DNA of 64,000 nucleotides from G965247775 sp965247775 (GTDB lineage: Bacteria > Chloroflexota > Dehalococcoidia > Bin125), in assembly GCA_965247775.1 (NCBI GenBank), contig OZ252031.1, forward strand, positions 2,108,001-2,172,000, given 5' to 3'. A model generated the notes under the pieces. The model had not been told where the DNA came from. It did no database searches and saw only the letters and a list, made by a program, of their open reading frames with translations. Positions 8,066 through 17,033 of this stretch are shown here, piece by piece (position 1 is the first letter of the stretch; the number at the start of each line of letters is the position of its first letter). Made by a program: the position numbers and the translations under genes.

Positions 8066-8605
8066 CTACCGCCGCGGGACACCCCGGCGGTGACGGAACC
8101 GCCGGCCCGCCCCCTCCCCTGGCGCCGTCGCCGGTGCCGGGCCGGGCGCCAGCCGGCGCAGGACCGGCTCGGTGGCGGCGATCAACTGCACCAGCTCCGC
8201 GCTCACTTGCAGCGCCAGCGCTGCGTCCAGGCGAGTCAAGGGAAGGGTGCGATGCAGCCGGCACCAGGACGCGGTCCAGTCCTCCAGCTCATAGCGGGCG
8301 GACAGGGCGGCGCGCAGGTCATCGGCGCCCGCGGCGAGCCCGGCGGCCACCGCCCGGCTCCATTCGCGCGGCCCCTCCACGTGCAGGCCCAGCTCCATGC
8401 GGCCGGTCTTGCGGACCGGCCAGACCTCGTAGTGCAGTCGCGGCTCGCCGAAGTGGACCTGCAATGAGGTGAACACCACCCGGCTGCGGGGCGTCCCCAA
8501 CGACTTCGGCAACTCCGGCAACACGCGCTCCCGGACCTCCTCGAGGAAAGCGCGCGTCCCGAGGCGCGCGGGAGCGCTGTTCGCCGTGGCTGCCCTGGTC
8601 GCCAT
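8066..8605 (-). CDS. hypothetical protein, 179 aa
   Basis: I do not recognise a family. The protein has a basic N-terminus, a predicted mixed alpha/beta centre (VVFTSLQVHFGEPRLHYE, then RMELGLHVEG) and long helices toward the C-terminus, and ends in an Arg-rich tail. The central strands look like a well-ordered soluble domain and codon use matches neighbours, so I take it as a real gene. It is transcribed toward groEL and diverges from pyruvate kinase, with 46 bp between the two starts, which may share a promoter region. Confidence 0.6.
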   Translation of the reverse strand: MATRAATANSAPARLGTRAFLEEVRERVLPELPKSLGTPRSRVVFTSLQVHFGEPRLHYEVWPVRKTGRMELGLHVEGPREWSRAVAAGLAAGADDLRAALSARYELEDWTASWCRLHRTLPLTRLDAALALQVSAELVQLIAATEPVLRRLAPGPAPATAPGEGAGRRFRHRRGVPRR

Positions 8606-8651
8606 GGGCTCACGTTAACGGCGGCCCGGGGCCGCGTCCTAAGATGACGCT

Positions 8652-10133
8652 ATGGCCCTTCAGACCACGGTCACCCGCGGCGCCAAGATCCTCGCGACGC
8701 TAGGCCCGGCGACGATGCAACGCGAGACCATCGACCGCCTAGTCGCCTCCGGCATGGACGCCGCGCGCCTGAACTTTTCCCATGGGACCCATGAGGACCT
8801 CGCCGTGCTCGTCGCGCTCGTGCGCCAAGCTCAGCAGACCGTGGGGCGCCCGCTGGCCATCGTGGGTGACTTGCAAGGCCCCAAGATCCGCACCGGCCCG
8901 CTGCCGCAGCCGCAACTCCTGCAAAGCGGGGAGCGTGTCTGCATCCATACCGCGGGGGATCAGCCGGCCGGTGTCTCCACGGGCCAGTTCCACATCCAGA
9001 CCGACTACGCGGGCCTGCCCAACGACGTCCAGCCCGGGCAGAGCCTGTACCTCAAGGACGGTCTGATCGAGCTGGAAGTCGATACCGTCGACACGAGTGG
9101 GCCCGACCCCCACGTGGACGCGGTGGTGCGGGCGGGGGGGACCCTCACCAGCCGCGCCGGCATGAACGTGCCTGGGGCGCGTCTGGACTTGCCCGCGTTG
9201 ACCGACAAGGACCGCGCCGATCTGCGCTTCGCCGTCGCCCAGGAAATGGACTATCTGGCCCTCTCGTTCGTGCGTGACGCGGACGACGTGCGCGCCGCCC
9301 GGCGGCTGCTGGACGACCTGGGATCCGACATCCCGCTCATTGCCAAGATTGAGAACGCGCTGGCGCTGGAGCATCTGGACGCCATCGTCCTGGCCGCCGA
9401 CGGGGTGATGGTGGCCCGAGGCGACCTGGGCGTGGAGGTGGGCCCGGAGAACGTGCCGGTCTGGCAGCGGCGCATCATCCGGGCGGCGGCCGACGCGCTG
9501 GTCCCTTGCATCGTCGCCACGCAGATGCTGGAAAGCATGGTGCACGCCGCGCGGCCTACCCGCGCCGAGGCCAGCGACGTCGCCAACGCGGTTTGGGAGG
9601 GCACTGACGCCGTTATGCTCTCCGCGGAGACGGCCGTCGGGGAGCGCCCGGTGGAGACCGTCACCATGATGGAGCGCATCATCCGACGGGCGGAGGAGGT
9701 GGACGAGACCCGCCTCGCGCCCATCTCCGATACGGAGTGGTGGCGGGACCCTTCGCGCAGCGTCAGCTGGGCAGTGCGCTCGATCGTGCAACTCAACGAC
9801 CGCCTGCGGGGCGTGGTCGCCTTCACCATCAGCGGCTACACGGGCCGCCTGATCGCCAAGGACCGCATGGGCGTGCCCGTCCTGGTGCTGGCGCCCGATC
9901 GCGCCGTGGAGCAGCGCGCCGCCCTGCTCTGGGGCGTCACCCCGGTCCGTTGCGCCGCGCCCGCCGACATGGACGAGATGCTGCGCGTGGTCGACGACGT
10001 CGCGCGCGACGTGCTGCACTGCCGCGACGCGGACCAGGTGGTGATCGTGGGCGGGATCCCGTTGGGCATGGGCAAGCCGACGAACTTCCTGAAGTTGCAT
10101 GCCGTCGGAGAAGACCCCGGGGCGCCGCCCTGA
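8652..10133 (+). CDS. pyk: pyruvate kinase
   Basis: A 493-residue pyruvate kinase, converting phosphoenolpyruvate and ADP to pyruvate and ATP at the end of glycolysis. It has the N-terminal TLGPATM, NFSHGTHEDL, GDLQGPKIRTG, the signature IAKIENALALEHLD with the catalytic lysine, VARGDLGVEVG, and ATQMLESM. The C-terminal third carries the usual allosteric domain (VAFTISGYTGRLIAKDRMG). The length is slightly above the common 470-480 residues. No other glycolytic gene is adjacent. Confidence 0.97.
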   Translation: MALQTTVTRGAKILATLGPATMQRETIDRLVASGMDAARLNFSHGTHEDLAVLVALVRQAQQTVGRPLAIVGDLQGPKIRTGPLPQPQLLQSGERVCIHTAGDQPAGVSTGQFHIQTDYAGLPNDVQPGQSLYLKDGLIELEVDTVDTSGPDPHVDAVVRAGGTLTSRAGMNVPGARLDLPALTDKDRADLRFAVAQEMDYLALSFVRDADDVRAARRLLDDLGSDIPLIAKIENALALEHLDAIVLAADGVMVARGDLGVEVGPENVPVWQRRIIRAAADALVPCIVATQMLESMVHAARPTRAEASDVANAVWEGTDAVMLSAETAVGERPVETVTMMERIIRRAEEVDETRLAPISDTEWWRDPSRSVSWAVRSIVQLNDRLRGVVAFTISGYTGRLIAKDRMGVPVLVLAPDRAVEQRAALLWGVTPVRCAAPADMDEMLRVVDDVARDVLHCRDADQVVIVGGIPLGMGKPTNFLKLHAVGEDPGAPP

Positions 10134-10257
10134 TCGGGCGGGAGCCGGCGTCCTCTCCATGATCGTCGGCGCGCGGCGTCGGATGGCTTCTCATCGCTGA
10201 AGGACGACGGTTGCGGTGGGCGGGCTTCTCTGACTGAAGGGAGGAGGCGCCGGCCGT

Positions 10258-10344
10258 CCCGACCCGTTCCTCTGGGCCGGAGGCGCGGCGCTGGCCGTGA
10301 TGGGCCTGGCGACCGCCGTGCGTCTCAGGAGGGCTCGTCGCTAG
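10258..10344 (+). other. possible small membrane peptide or gene remnant
   Basis: In one + frame the sequence reads PDPFLWAGGAALAVMGLAT then ends in an Arg-rich tail and a stop overlapping the end of tupC. It looks like one membrane segment with a positive tail. No convincing start or ribosome site is visible, so it may be a remnant. The rest of 10134-10340 shows nothing I recognise. Confidence 0.2.
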
Positions 10345-11513
10345 TCTGCGCCACCCGCATGGGCGTCCTCGTGGGGGATGGCGTGGGCGGCGCTGGCCTT
10401 GAAGCTGGCCGTGACGCGGCTGCCCACGTGCAGATCCAGTGCCTCCAGCGAGGGACGAGTCAGCGTTGCGATCACTTCGGCGGCCGGCTGCTCCGGATGG
10501 CGGGCCGCGCCGTCCAACTGCAGGCGCAGGCGCACCAGCGCTCCCGCCGGCTCGATCGACAGCACCCGCGCCGGCAGGCGGTTACGGGCGCTGGAGGGCT
10601 GGGCGTCCGCCTCGGGTAACGCGACGGTGATCTCCTCCGGGCGCACGCAGACCAGCGCCGACGGCGCGGCTTCGCGTGCGACGGCCACGTCCATCTCTCG
10701 CCCGGCGACCCGGTAGGTCGCCACCCCCGACGCCTCGGCCGCAAGTCGCCCCGGCCAAACGTTCTCCACCCCCACGAAGGCCGCGACCTCCGGGTCGGCC
10801 GGGGCGGAGAAGACCGCCTGCGGCGGACCGACCTGCCGCAGCGTCCCCTCGATCAGCACTGCCACGCGGTCGCCCAGTCGCAGCGCCTCGTCGCGGTCGT
10901 GCGTGACGAGCACCGTCGTCAGCCCCGTCTCGCGCACGATGCCGGCGAAGTCCTCGATCAGCGCTGCCCGTGTGGGGGCGTCGAGGGCCGCGAAGGGCTC
11001 ATCCAGCATCAGCACCTCGGGCTCCAGCGCGAAGGCCCGCGCCAGGCTCACGCGCTGCGCCTCGCCGCCCGAGAGGTCGCGGGCATGGCGCCCCGCCAAG
11101 TGCCAGACGCCGAAGCGCTCCAACCAGCGCCGCGCCCGGCCACGGCGCTCGCGCCTGGGCACCTTGTGCAGCCCCAGCGCCGTCTCCACGTTCTTCCCCA
11201 CCGACGTGTTGAGCAGCAGCGCCTCCTGGAAAGCCGAGGCCATGCGCCGGCGCGTGCGCAGGGGATCCGCCCACATGGCATCGCCGCCCAGCCGCAGATC
11301 GCCACGACGCGGCTTCAGCAGCAGCTGCAGGACCGCCAGCAGGGTGCTCTTGCCCGAGCCGTTGGGGCCGATCACGGCCGTGACGCGCCCGGCCGGCACG
11401 TCGAAGGCGGGCAGACGCAGGACCACGCGGCCGCCGCGCGCGACCTCCAAGTCGCGGACGCGAATGGCGCCCCGCAAGGCGCCGTCAGGCGGGTCGGCGT
11501 TGCTGCTGGACAC
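10341..11513 (-). CDS. tupC: tungstate ABC transporter ATP-binding protein
   Basis: A 390-residue ABC ATPase: Walker A GPNGSGKST near residue 51, a Q-loop in MASAFQEALLL, signature DLSGGEAQRVSLARAFAL, Walker B EVLMLDEPFAALD, and a switch histidine in LVTHDRDEA. After about residue 240 there is a C-terminal extension (VCVRPEEITVALPE, then a TOBE-like domain) as in molybdate/tungstate ATPases. A GTG start at 11513 is preferred; it overlaps the permease end by 29 bp and places the first beta strand about 20 residues in. It is the last gene of the tupABC operon and powers oxyanion uptake. Confidence 0.85.
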   Translation of the reverse strand: MSSSNADPPDGALRGAIRVRDLEVARGGRVVLRLPAFDVPAGRVTAVIGPNGSGKSTLLAVLQLLLKPRRGDLRLGGDAMWADPLRTRRRMASAFQEALLLNTSVGKNVETALGLHKVPRRERRGRARRWLERFGVWHLAGRHARDLSGGEAQRVSLARAFALEPEVLMLDEPFAALDAPTRAALIEDFAGIVRETGLTTVLVTHDRDEALRLGDRVAVLIEGTLRQVGPPQAVFSAPADPEVAAFVGVENVWPGRLAAEASGVATYRVAGREMDVAVAREAAPSALVCVRPEEITVALPEADAQPSSARNRLPARVLSIEPAGALVRLRLQLDGAARHPEQPAAEVIATLTRPSLEALDLHVGSRVTASFKASAAHAIPHEDAHAGGAD

Positions 11514-12183
11514 CGGTGAACACCAGGTTGACGGCGTAGGCCAGCACGAGCAGCACGACCCCCAGCGCGATCGCCACCTCGAAGTTGCCGCGTCCCGTCT
11601 CCAGCACCGTGGCCGTCGTGAGGACACGCGTCTCCCCAGCGAGGTTGCCGCCCACCATCATCGCCGCGCCGACTTCGGAGATGACGGCGCCGAAGCCCGC
11701 CATCAGCGCCGCCAGCAACCCCAGCCGGGCCTCGCGCACCACCAGCCAGAGGAACTGCGGCCGGCTGGCGCCCAGCGCCGTGATCTGGTCCAGCAGCCGC
11801 GGATTGAGCTGCTGGACGGAGGCCATGGAGAAGCCGATCACCAGCGGCACCGCGATGAGGAACTGGGCGATGATCATGGCCGAGGGCGTGTAGATCAGGT
11901 CCAGCGCCCCCAGCGGCCCGCTGCGCCAGAGGATCAGCGCCACCACCAGCCCCACCACCACGGGCGGCATGCCCATGCCCGTGTTGATCAACGCCACCAG
12001 GGGACGTCGTCCGGGGAAATGCTTCAGCGCCAGCACGACCCCCAGGGGCACCCCGATGGCGAGCGACACCACCGTCGCAACGATGGAGATGGCCAGGGTG
12101 CGTAAGGTGATTTCGATGATCTCGCGATCACCGTGGATCCACAGATCGAAGGCCTCACGCACACCGTCCCAGAGGAAGTCCAT
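11485..12183 (-). CDS. tupB: tungstate ABC transporter permease
   Basis: A 232-residue inner-membrane protein with about five membrane segments. It carries the EAA loop typical of binding-protein-dependent permeases (ALGASRPQFLWLVVREAR near residue 140), which docks on the ATPase. The N-terminus FLWDGVREAFDL and the phrase ISEVGAAMMVGGNL are characteristic of tungstate permeases (TupB/WtpB-like). It follows tupA by 14 bp and overlaps tupC, so the three are one transcription unit. Confidence 0.9.
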   Translation of the reverse strand: MDFLWDGVREAFDLWIHGDREIIEITLRTLAISIVATVVSLAIGVPLGVVLALKHFPGRRPLVALINTGMGMPPVVVGLVVALILWRSGPLGALDLIYTPSAMIIAQFLIAVPLVIGFSMASVQQLNPRLLDQITALGASRPQFLWLVVREARLGLLAALMAGFGAVISEVGAAMMVGGNLAGETRVLTTATVLETGRGNFEVAIALGVVLLVLAYAVNLVFTGVQQQRRPA

Positions 12184-12197
12184 CGTTCAGCCTCTCC

Positions 12198-13079
12198 TCA
12201 TCTTGAAGACGCCGCCGCGAAGGCGGCCGCCGCCTCGTCCTCCGAGAGGCCGGCTGCCGGCACGAAGAGCGACCGGCCGAACTCCTCCCGCCGGAACGCG
12301 CCGATCCGCTCCTGCACCGCGGAGCGGATGAGGAACGCCGCCCACTGCGCGGCAGGCTCGGCGTTGATCTCCCCCTTCTCGGGGTTCACTTGCATCACGC
12401 TGTAGAGGTTGATCAGCAGCGGGTCTCGCTCCACCACGGACACGAGGGCGAGGTTGGCGCTGAGCGAGAGGAACGTGGCGCGATCGCTGAGGACGTACGC
12501 CTCGCGCTGGTCCGCGACCTGCAGGCTGGCGCCCATCCCTTGCCCGCTCTCCAGGTACCAGTCGCCGTTGGGCGTCAGGCCGGCCGCCGCCCAGAGGGCC
12601 AACTCGCGCTTGTGCGTGCCGCTGTCGTCGCCGCGGGAGAGGAAGAGGGCGTCGCCGGCCTCGGCCGCCGCCCACAGCCGCCGCAGTGCAGCGAGCACGC
12701 TGCGCTCCCCCGCCAGCCCGGCCGGATCCAGCGGCGGCCCCACGATCAGGAAGTCGTTGTAGGCCACTAGCCGCCGGTTGACGATGTCGCCGCTCGCGAC
12801 CAGCGCCCGCTCCGCCTCCGGCGCATGCACGAGAAGGGCGTCGGCGTTGCCCAGCTCGGCCATGCGCAACGCTGCCCCGGTGCCTACCGCGATCACCTTC
12901 ACGTTGACGCCGGTCTCGGCCTCGAACAGCGGCACCAGATCGTCGAGCAGACCACTGTCGTTGAGGCTGGTGGTCGTCGCGAGCAGGAGATCCTCATCGC
13001 CGCCGCCGCAGGCCGCGCCGAGCAGCGCCACGGTGGCCAGAGCGAGGAGCACGCTGGATCGCTGTGCTGGAGCGAGCAT
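12198..13079 (-). CDS. tupA: tungstate ABC transporter substrate-binding lipoprotein
   Basis: A 293-residue periplasm-type or surface lipoprotein: a hydrophobic signal with the lipid cysteine at about residue 24 (LLGAACGGG). The mature part opens with LLLATTTSLNDSGLLD; the TTTS motif is the oxyanion-binding signature of TupA. VGTGAALRMAELGNADALLVH, YNDFLIVGPP, SRGDDSGTHKREL and GQGMGASL are all TupA landmarks that separate it from molybdate ModA. First gene of the operon. Tungstate uptake implies tungsten enzymes, such as aldehyde oxidoreductases, elsewhere in the genome. Confidence 0.92.
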   Translation of the reverse strand: MLAPAQRSSVLLALATVALLGAACGGGDEDLLLATTTSLNDSGLLDDLVPLFEAETGVNVKVIAVGTGAALRMAELGNADALLVHAPEAERALVASGDIVNRRLVAYNDFLIVGPPLDPAGLAGERSVLAALRRLWAAAEAGDALFLSRGDDSGTHKRELALWAAAGLTPNGDWYLESGQGMGASLQVADQREAYVLSDRATFLSLSANLALVSVVERDPLLINLYSVMQVNPEKGEINAEPAAQWAAFLIRSAVQERIGAFRREEFGRSLFVPAAGLSEDEAAAAFAAASSR

Positions 13080-13133
13080 ATCGCTCGTTATGCTGCCACG
13101 GACCGGTCGGGGCGAGCAAGTGGGTGCGAGCGG

Positions 13134-13889
13134 CTAGCCGAGGCCGTCGAGCGGACCGCCGGCGCCGGCCGGCAACGGGGGCCCCGCAACGTGGCGAAAG
13201 CGCTCCTCCACCAGCAACGCTTCCACGACGCCCGCTGGGAAAAGGCTGTGGGGGCGGCCATCGGGCAGCTGCGATCGGTGCGCCGCGATCGTCGCGAGCT
13301 TGACCTCGCGCAGCGGACGCACGTCGACGCGCAGGTCGCCGTCGGCCCCGGGCATTCCCAGCGCGGGCGCCGCGCCCGACACGAGTGTGCGGTTCACGCC
13401 CTGCGTCATCCGGCGCCATTGCGGCTCGAAGAGGCCGGGGGGGAACACCACGTGGAGGAGTCGCGGATCGCAGAGCAGCCGGGGCAGCGCCGACGTTAGC
13501 GCCGAGGTCAGAGCCAAGTGGTCCTGGTGCCCGTAGGCGCCGTCCGGCCCCAGGGACAGCACGGCCTGGGGCGCCAGCGCCGCCAGCGCCTCACACAGGG
13601 CCGCCTCCAGCCGTCCCGGCGGCAAGGACGCGAGACCGCCGTCGGGCAGGTCGAGCCAGCGCGCCTGTACCCCCATCGCGGCGCAGGATGCGGCCAGTTC
13701 GGCACTGCGCCGCGCGCCCAGTTGCGTGGCCGCAACGGGTGAGAAGTCTTCGCCCCGCTCCCCCCGCGTCGCGCAGACCACGGTCACCGTTGCTCCGGCA
13801 GCCGCGGCAACGTGCAGCGTGCCGGCCATGCTGTAGGCCTCGTCGTCGGGGTGGGGGATCACCGCCACGAGAGCGGCGGAGGTCGGCAT
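13134..13889 (-). CDS. PIG-L family (LmbE-like) deacetylase
   Basis: A 251-residue PIG-L family deacetylase. The zinc site is visible as IPHPDDEAY near residue 12 (His and two Asp/Asp) and YGHQDHLA near residue 130, whose histidine is the third ligand. TRGERGED after the second strand is also typical. Such enzymes remove an acetyl group from N-acetylglucosamine-type sugars; in actinobacteria MshB and Mca belong here. The internal ATG at 13889 is chosen because the HPDDE strand then begins at the usual distance from the start. It diverges from the flavoprotein gene; 94 bp lie between the starts. Confidence 0.9.
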   Translation of the reverse strand: MPTSAALVAVIPHPDDEAYSMAGTLHVAAAAGATVTVVCATRGERGEDFSPVAATQLGARRSAELAASCAAMGVQARWLDLPDGGLASLPPGRLEAALCEALAALAPQAVLSLGPDGAYGHQDHLALTSALTSALPRLLCDPRLLHVVFPPGLFEPQWRRMTQGVNRTLVSGAAPALGMPGADGDLRVDVRPLREVKLATIAAHRSQLPDGRPHSLFPAGVVEALLVEERFRHVAGPPLPAGAGGPLDGLG

Positions 13890-13983
13890 GCGGCAAGCGT
13901 AGGCGATCGGGGCCGGCTGCCACCCCGCCGGCCCGCGCCCGCTCCTGGCCGCCCGAAGACAGCGCAATCGCTACGCTGACTGC

Positions 13984-15183
13984 GTGCAACGCAGCAGCAG
14001 CCCAACGGTCCGGCCCCACCCGGCGGGGGAAGCGCAGCGCTGGGACGCGATCGTGGTGGGAGGCGGGCCCGCCGGGAGCACCGCGGCACGACACCTCGCC
14101 CTGGGCGGCGCTCGCACCTTGCTCTTGGAGAGGGCTCGCCACCCGCGCTACAAGCCCTGTGGAGGCGGCCTACCGCTGCACACCCTGCACGCGCTCGACG
14201 TTCCTATCGACGACCTGATCGAAAGCCACGTCTCCACCGTTGAGGTCAGCTACCTGGGCGCGCAGGGCTTCCGCAAGCGGGATGGCCGCCCCTTCGCGGT
14301 CATGGTCATGCGCGACCGCCTGGACGAGCGCCTGCTGACGGCTGCGGCAGACGCCGGAGCCATCGTGCACCAGGACGAGGCCGTGCAATACTTCGACCCC
14401 GCCGCTCCCGGCCGCGCTGCGGTCGTGACGACGGCGCAGGGGCAGTACCAGGCTCCCACGGTGGTCGCCGCCGACGGCGCGACGGGGGTGCTCGCCCGAG
14501 CGGCGGGGTTGAGCACAAACCGGGCACGCAGCGCCGCCTGGGAACTGGAGATCGAGGCTCCCGCGGCGGCGCTCGAGCGCTGGAGCGGCGTGGCGAACAT
14601 CGACGTGGGCTACCGGCCCTGGGGCTACGGCTGGGTCTTCCCGAAGACCGGGCGCCTCTCGGTGGGCGTCGTGCTCTCGCCCGGGCGGGGGCGACTGATC
14701 CGGCAGTGGACCAACGACTACATCCGGCGTCTGGGGCTGGCCGGCGCTCCCGTCCACATCGCGCGGGGGCATCCGCTGCGATACCGGCGTGGCGGCGAGC
14801 CCGTGGCCCGGGGCGCGTTGCTGCTGAGCGGTGACGCCGCCGGCCTGGCTGACGAGTTCACCGCGGAGGGCATCCATTACGCCGTCCGCTCGGGCCTGCT
14901 TGCGGCCAAGGCGACGCTGGCCGCGCTCGCCGGGGAGGGGAACGCGGCCGCCCGGTACACAGGGAGCGTCAACCGCCACGTCCAGCCGGAACTCGACGCC
15001 GCTCGCGCCATCTCCCGCATGTACTACTGGTGCATCGCCACCTGGCCCCGGCTGGCGCTGGGCGTCAGCGCCCGCGTGGACTACTTCTGGCGCGCCTTCT
15101 TCCGCGTCATGCGCGGCGAATCCACCTACGCCGGGGAGTTGCGGCGAGTGCCGGGGCTGGCGCTCAGCGCGCGCATCCTCTGA
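13984..15183 (+). CDS. geranylgeranyl reductase family FAD-dependent oxidoreductase
   Basis: A 399-residue flavoprotein. The FAD dinucleotide motif is WDAIVVGGGPAGSTAARHLA near residue 20, followed by RYKPCGGGLP, the conserved cysteine box of geranylgeranyl reductases. SGDAAGLADEFTAEGIHYA near residue 280 is the second FAD-contact motif. These enzymes hydrogenate isoprenoid chains of lipids or quinones. The start is GTG. The stop overlaps the ATG of the endonuclease III gene by one base, so the pair is translationally coupled, with no obvious functional link. Confidence 0.88.
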   Translation: MQRSSSPTVRPHPAGEAQRWDAIVVGGGPAGSTAARHLALGGARTLLLERARHPRYKPCGGGLPLHTLHALDVPIDDLIESHVSTVEVSYLGAQGFRKRDGRPFAVMVMRDRLDERLLTAAADAGAIVHQDEAVQYFDPAAPGRAAVVTTAQGQYQAPTVVAADGATGVLARAAGLSTNRARSAAWELEIEAPAAALERWSGVANIDVGYRPWGYGWVFPKTGRLSVGVVLSPGRGRLIRQWTNDYIRRLGLAGAPVHIARGHPLRYRRGGEPVARGALLLSGDAAGLADEFTAEGIHYAVRSGLLAAKATLAALAGEGNAAARYTGSVNRHVQPELDAARAISRMYYWCIATWPRLALGVSARVDYFWRAFFRVMRGESTYAGELRRVPGLALSARIL

Positions 15184-15887
15184 TGCCGACAGTCACACGC
15201 CGGAAGCGGCCCCGCAAGGGCAAACGGGATCTCCCCCCCGCCGCGGAGATCGTCGAGCGGCTCGAGGCGGAGGCGCCCCTTCCCCCCTGGCGCCCGCACG
15301 GAGACCCCATGGGCGAGCTGGTCCTGACGCTGCTCTCCCAGAACACCTCGGACAGCAACTCCGGCCGCGCCTTCCAGCAGCTGATCGCCACCTTCGCTGA
15401 TTGGGATGAAGTCATCGCGGCGCCCGTCGGCGCCGTCGAGGGTGCCATCCGCATCGGTGGCTTGGCCAAGACCAAAGCGCCGCGGTTGCAGGCGCTACTG
15501 CGCGAACTGCGCGAGCGGCTGGGCCCGGGCTGGGATACGACCCCCCTCGCCAGCCTGCCCATCGCCGAGGCGCGCGCCTGGCTCACGAGCCTGCCCGGCA
15601 TCGGCCCCAAGACGGCCGCTTGCGTGCTTCTCTTCTCCCAGGGGCGTCCCGCGCTGCCCGTCGATACGCACGTGCACCGCGTCAGTCAACGACTGGGCCT
15701 GATCGGGCCCAAGGTCACCCCGGTGGCGGCGCACGAAGCCCTTGAGCAGCAGATGCCCCCACGCCTCTACTACCCCTACCACGTTGCCGTCATCCGTCAC
15801 GGACGCCGCATCTGCAAGGCGCAGCGGCCTCTCTGCGCCGACTGCGTGCTGGCCGACAGCTGTCCCGCCGCCTTCACGCTCGGCTAA
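15183..15887 (+). CDS. nth: endonuclease III (base-excision DNA glycosylase)
   Basis: A 234-residue HhH-GPD glycosylase/AP lyase. The helix-hairpin-helix and catalytic lysine are in LTSLPGIGPKTAACVLL, and the catalytic aspartate in LPVDTHVHRVSQRLGL. The C-terminus has the complete iron-sulphur ligand set C-x6-C-x2-C-x5-C (CKAQRPLCADCVLADSC). It excises oxidised pyrimidines and nicks abasic sites. An N-terminal basic extension of about 20 residues precedes the core. The TGATG overlap with the upstream gene fixes the start. Confidence 0.93.
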   Translation: MPTVTRRKRPRKGKRDLPPAAEIVERLEAEAPLPPWRPHGDPMGELVLTLLSQNTSDSNSGRAFQQLIATFADWDEVIAAPVGAVEGAIRIGGLAKTKAPRLQALLRELRERLGPGWDTTPLASLPIAEARAWLTSLPGIGPKTAACVLLFSQGRPALPVDTHVHRVSQRLGLIGPKVTPVAAHEALEQQMPPRLYYPYHVAVIRHGRRICKAQRPLCADCVLADSCPAAFTLG

Positions 15888-15967
15888 GGCGAACGCGTGC
15901 CGGCGGCCCGGGCAGCGCCCTCAGGCCCGGCAGCGGCGTATCATCGACGCCCGGAGGAAGCGAGACC

Positions 15968-17008
15968 GTGATTCGCGCGGGCATCATCAACGTCACCGGC
16001 TACGTAGGCGCGGAACTGGCGCGCCTGCTCGGCGGGCACCCGGACGTGGAGATCGTCGGCCTGACCGGTCGATCGCAGGCCGGCAAACGCTTGGCCGAGG
16101 TCTTCCCGCACCTCTGGTCACTCGACCTGCCGGTGGAGGAGGAGATCAGCGCCGAGGTCGACGTCGTCTTGTCGGCCCTGCCCCACGCCGCCGCCGCCGA
16201 GGCCTTGCTCCCCTACGTCGAGACGGGCACGCCGGTGATCGATTGCAGCGCCGACTTCCGCCTGCACGACCCCCAAGCCTACGCCCGCTGGTACGGCGAC
16301 CACCCCGCCCCCCAATTCCTGCGGCGTGCCGTGTACGGCCTGCCGGAGATCCATCGCGACGCCATCCGCGAGTCCAAACTGGTGGCGGTGCCCGGCTGCT
16401 ACCCGACCGCGGCGATCTTGGCGCTGGCGCCGCTGGCCGCGGCCGGCTGGCTGAGCGGCGACGTGATCGTGGACGCGAAGTCCGGCGTCTCCGGGGCCGG
16501 GCGCGCCCTGCGGCTCGGCTCCCATTTCTCCGAGGTCGACGAGAACCTGAGCGTCTACGGCCTGGACGGCCATCGCCACCAGCCCGAGATGGCACAGGAA
16601 TTGGCGGCGCTCTGCCCGAACGGCCACGGCCCGGGCATCACTTTTGTGCCGCACCTCGTCCCCATGGTGCGAGGGCTGCTGGCAACCTGCTACGCCTCCC
16701 TGCGCGCGGAGGCGCTGCCCGGCGATCGGGACGCCGCGCGCGAACAGCTGCGCGAGACCTACCGCACGTTCTACCGCTCCCACCCCTTCGCCGAGGTCGC
16801 CGGCTCGCCTCCGGGCACGAAACAGACACTGGGCAGCAACGCCTGCCTCCTCTACCCCAACGTCGATACCATCACGGGGCAGGTGACGGCGATCGCCGCG
16901 ATCGACAACCTGGGCAAGGGCGCCGCTGGGGGAGCCGTGCAGTGCCTCAACCTGATGTTCGGCCTGGATGAGCGGGCCGGCCTCAGCGCCGTTGGGATCT
17001 ACCCCTGA
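15968..17008 (+). CDS. argC: N-acetyl-gamma-glutamyl-phosphate reductase
   Basis: A 346-residue ArgC, third step of arginine biosynthesis: NADPH reduction of N-acetylglutamyl phosphate to the semialdehyde. The N-terminus IINVTGYVGAELARLL is the NADP-binding loop (NVTG rather than the usual GATG). The catalytic cysteine sits in AVPGCYPTAAILAL, and KSGVSGAGRA and the C-terminal histidine motif follow. The GTG start follows GAGGAAGCGAG. It opens the arginine cluster and lies 25 bp ahead of argJ. Confidence 0.95.
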   Translation: MIRAGIINVTGYVGAELARLLGGHPDVEIVGLTGRSQAGKRLAEVFPHLWSLDLPVEEEISAEVDVVLSALPHAAAAEALLPYVETGTPVIDCSADFRLHDPQAYARWYGDHPAPQFLRRAVYGLPEIHRDAIRESKLVAVPGCYPTAAILALAPLAAAGWLSGDVIVDAKSGVSGAGRALRLGSHFSEVDENLSVYGLDGHRHQPEMAQELAALCPNGHGPGITFVPHLVPMVRGLLATCYASLRAEALPGDRDAAREQLRETYRTFYRSHPFAEVAGSPPGTKQTLGSNACLLYPNVDTITGQVTAIAAIDNLGKGAAGGAVQCLNLMFGLDERAGLSAVGIYP

Positions 17009-17033
17009 CCGCCGCACACGGGACCCCCAGGCG

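Noticed and set aside
11514..11627. A longer start for the tungstate ATPase
   Set aside because: The extra 38 residues are antisense-like Trp/Cys/Arg-rich sequence overlapping the permease gene; a GTG at 11513 fits the family.
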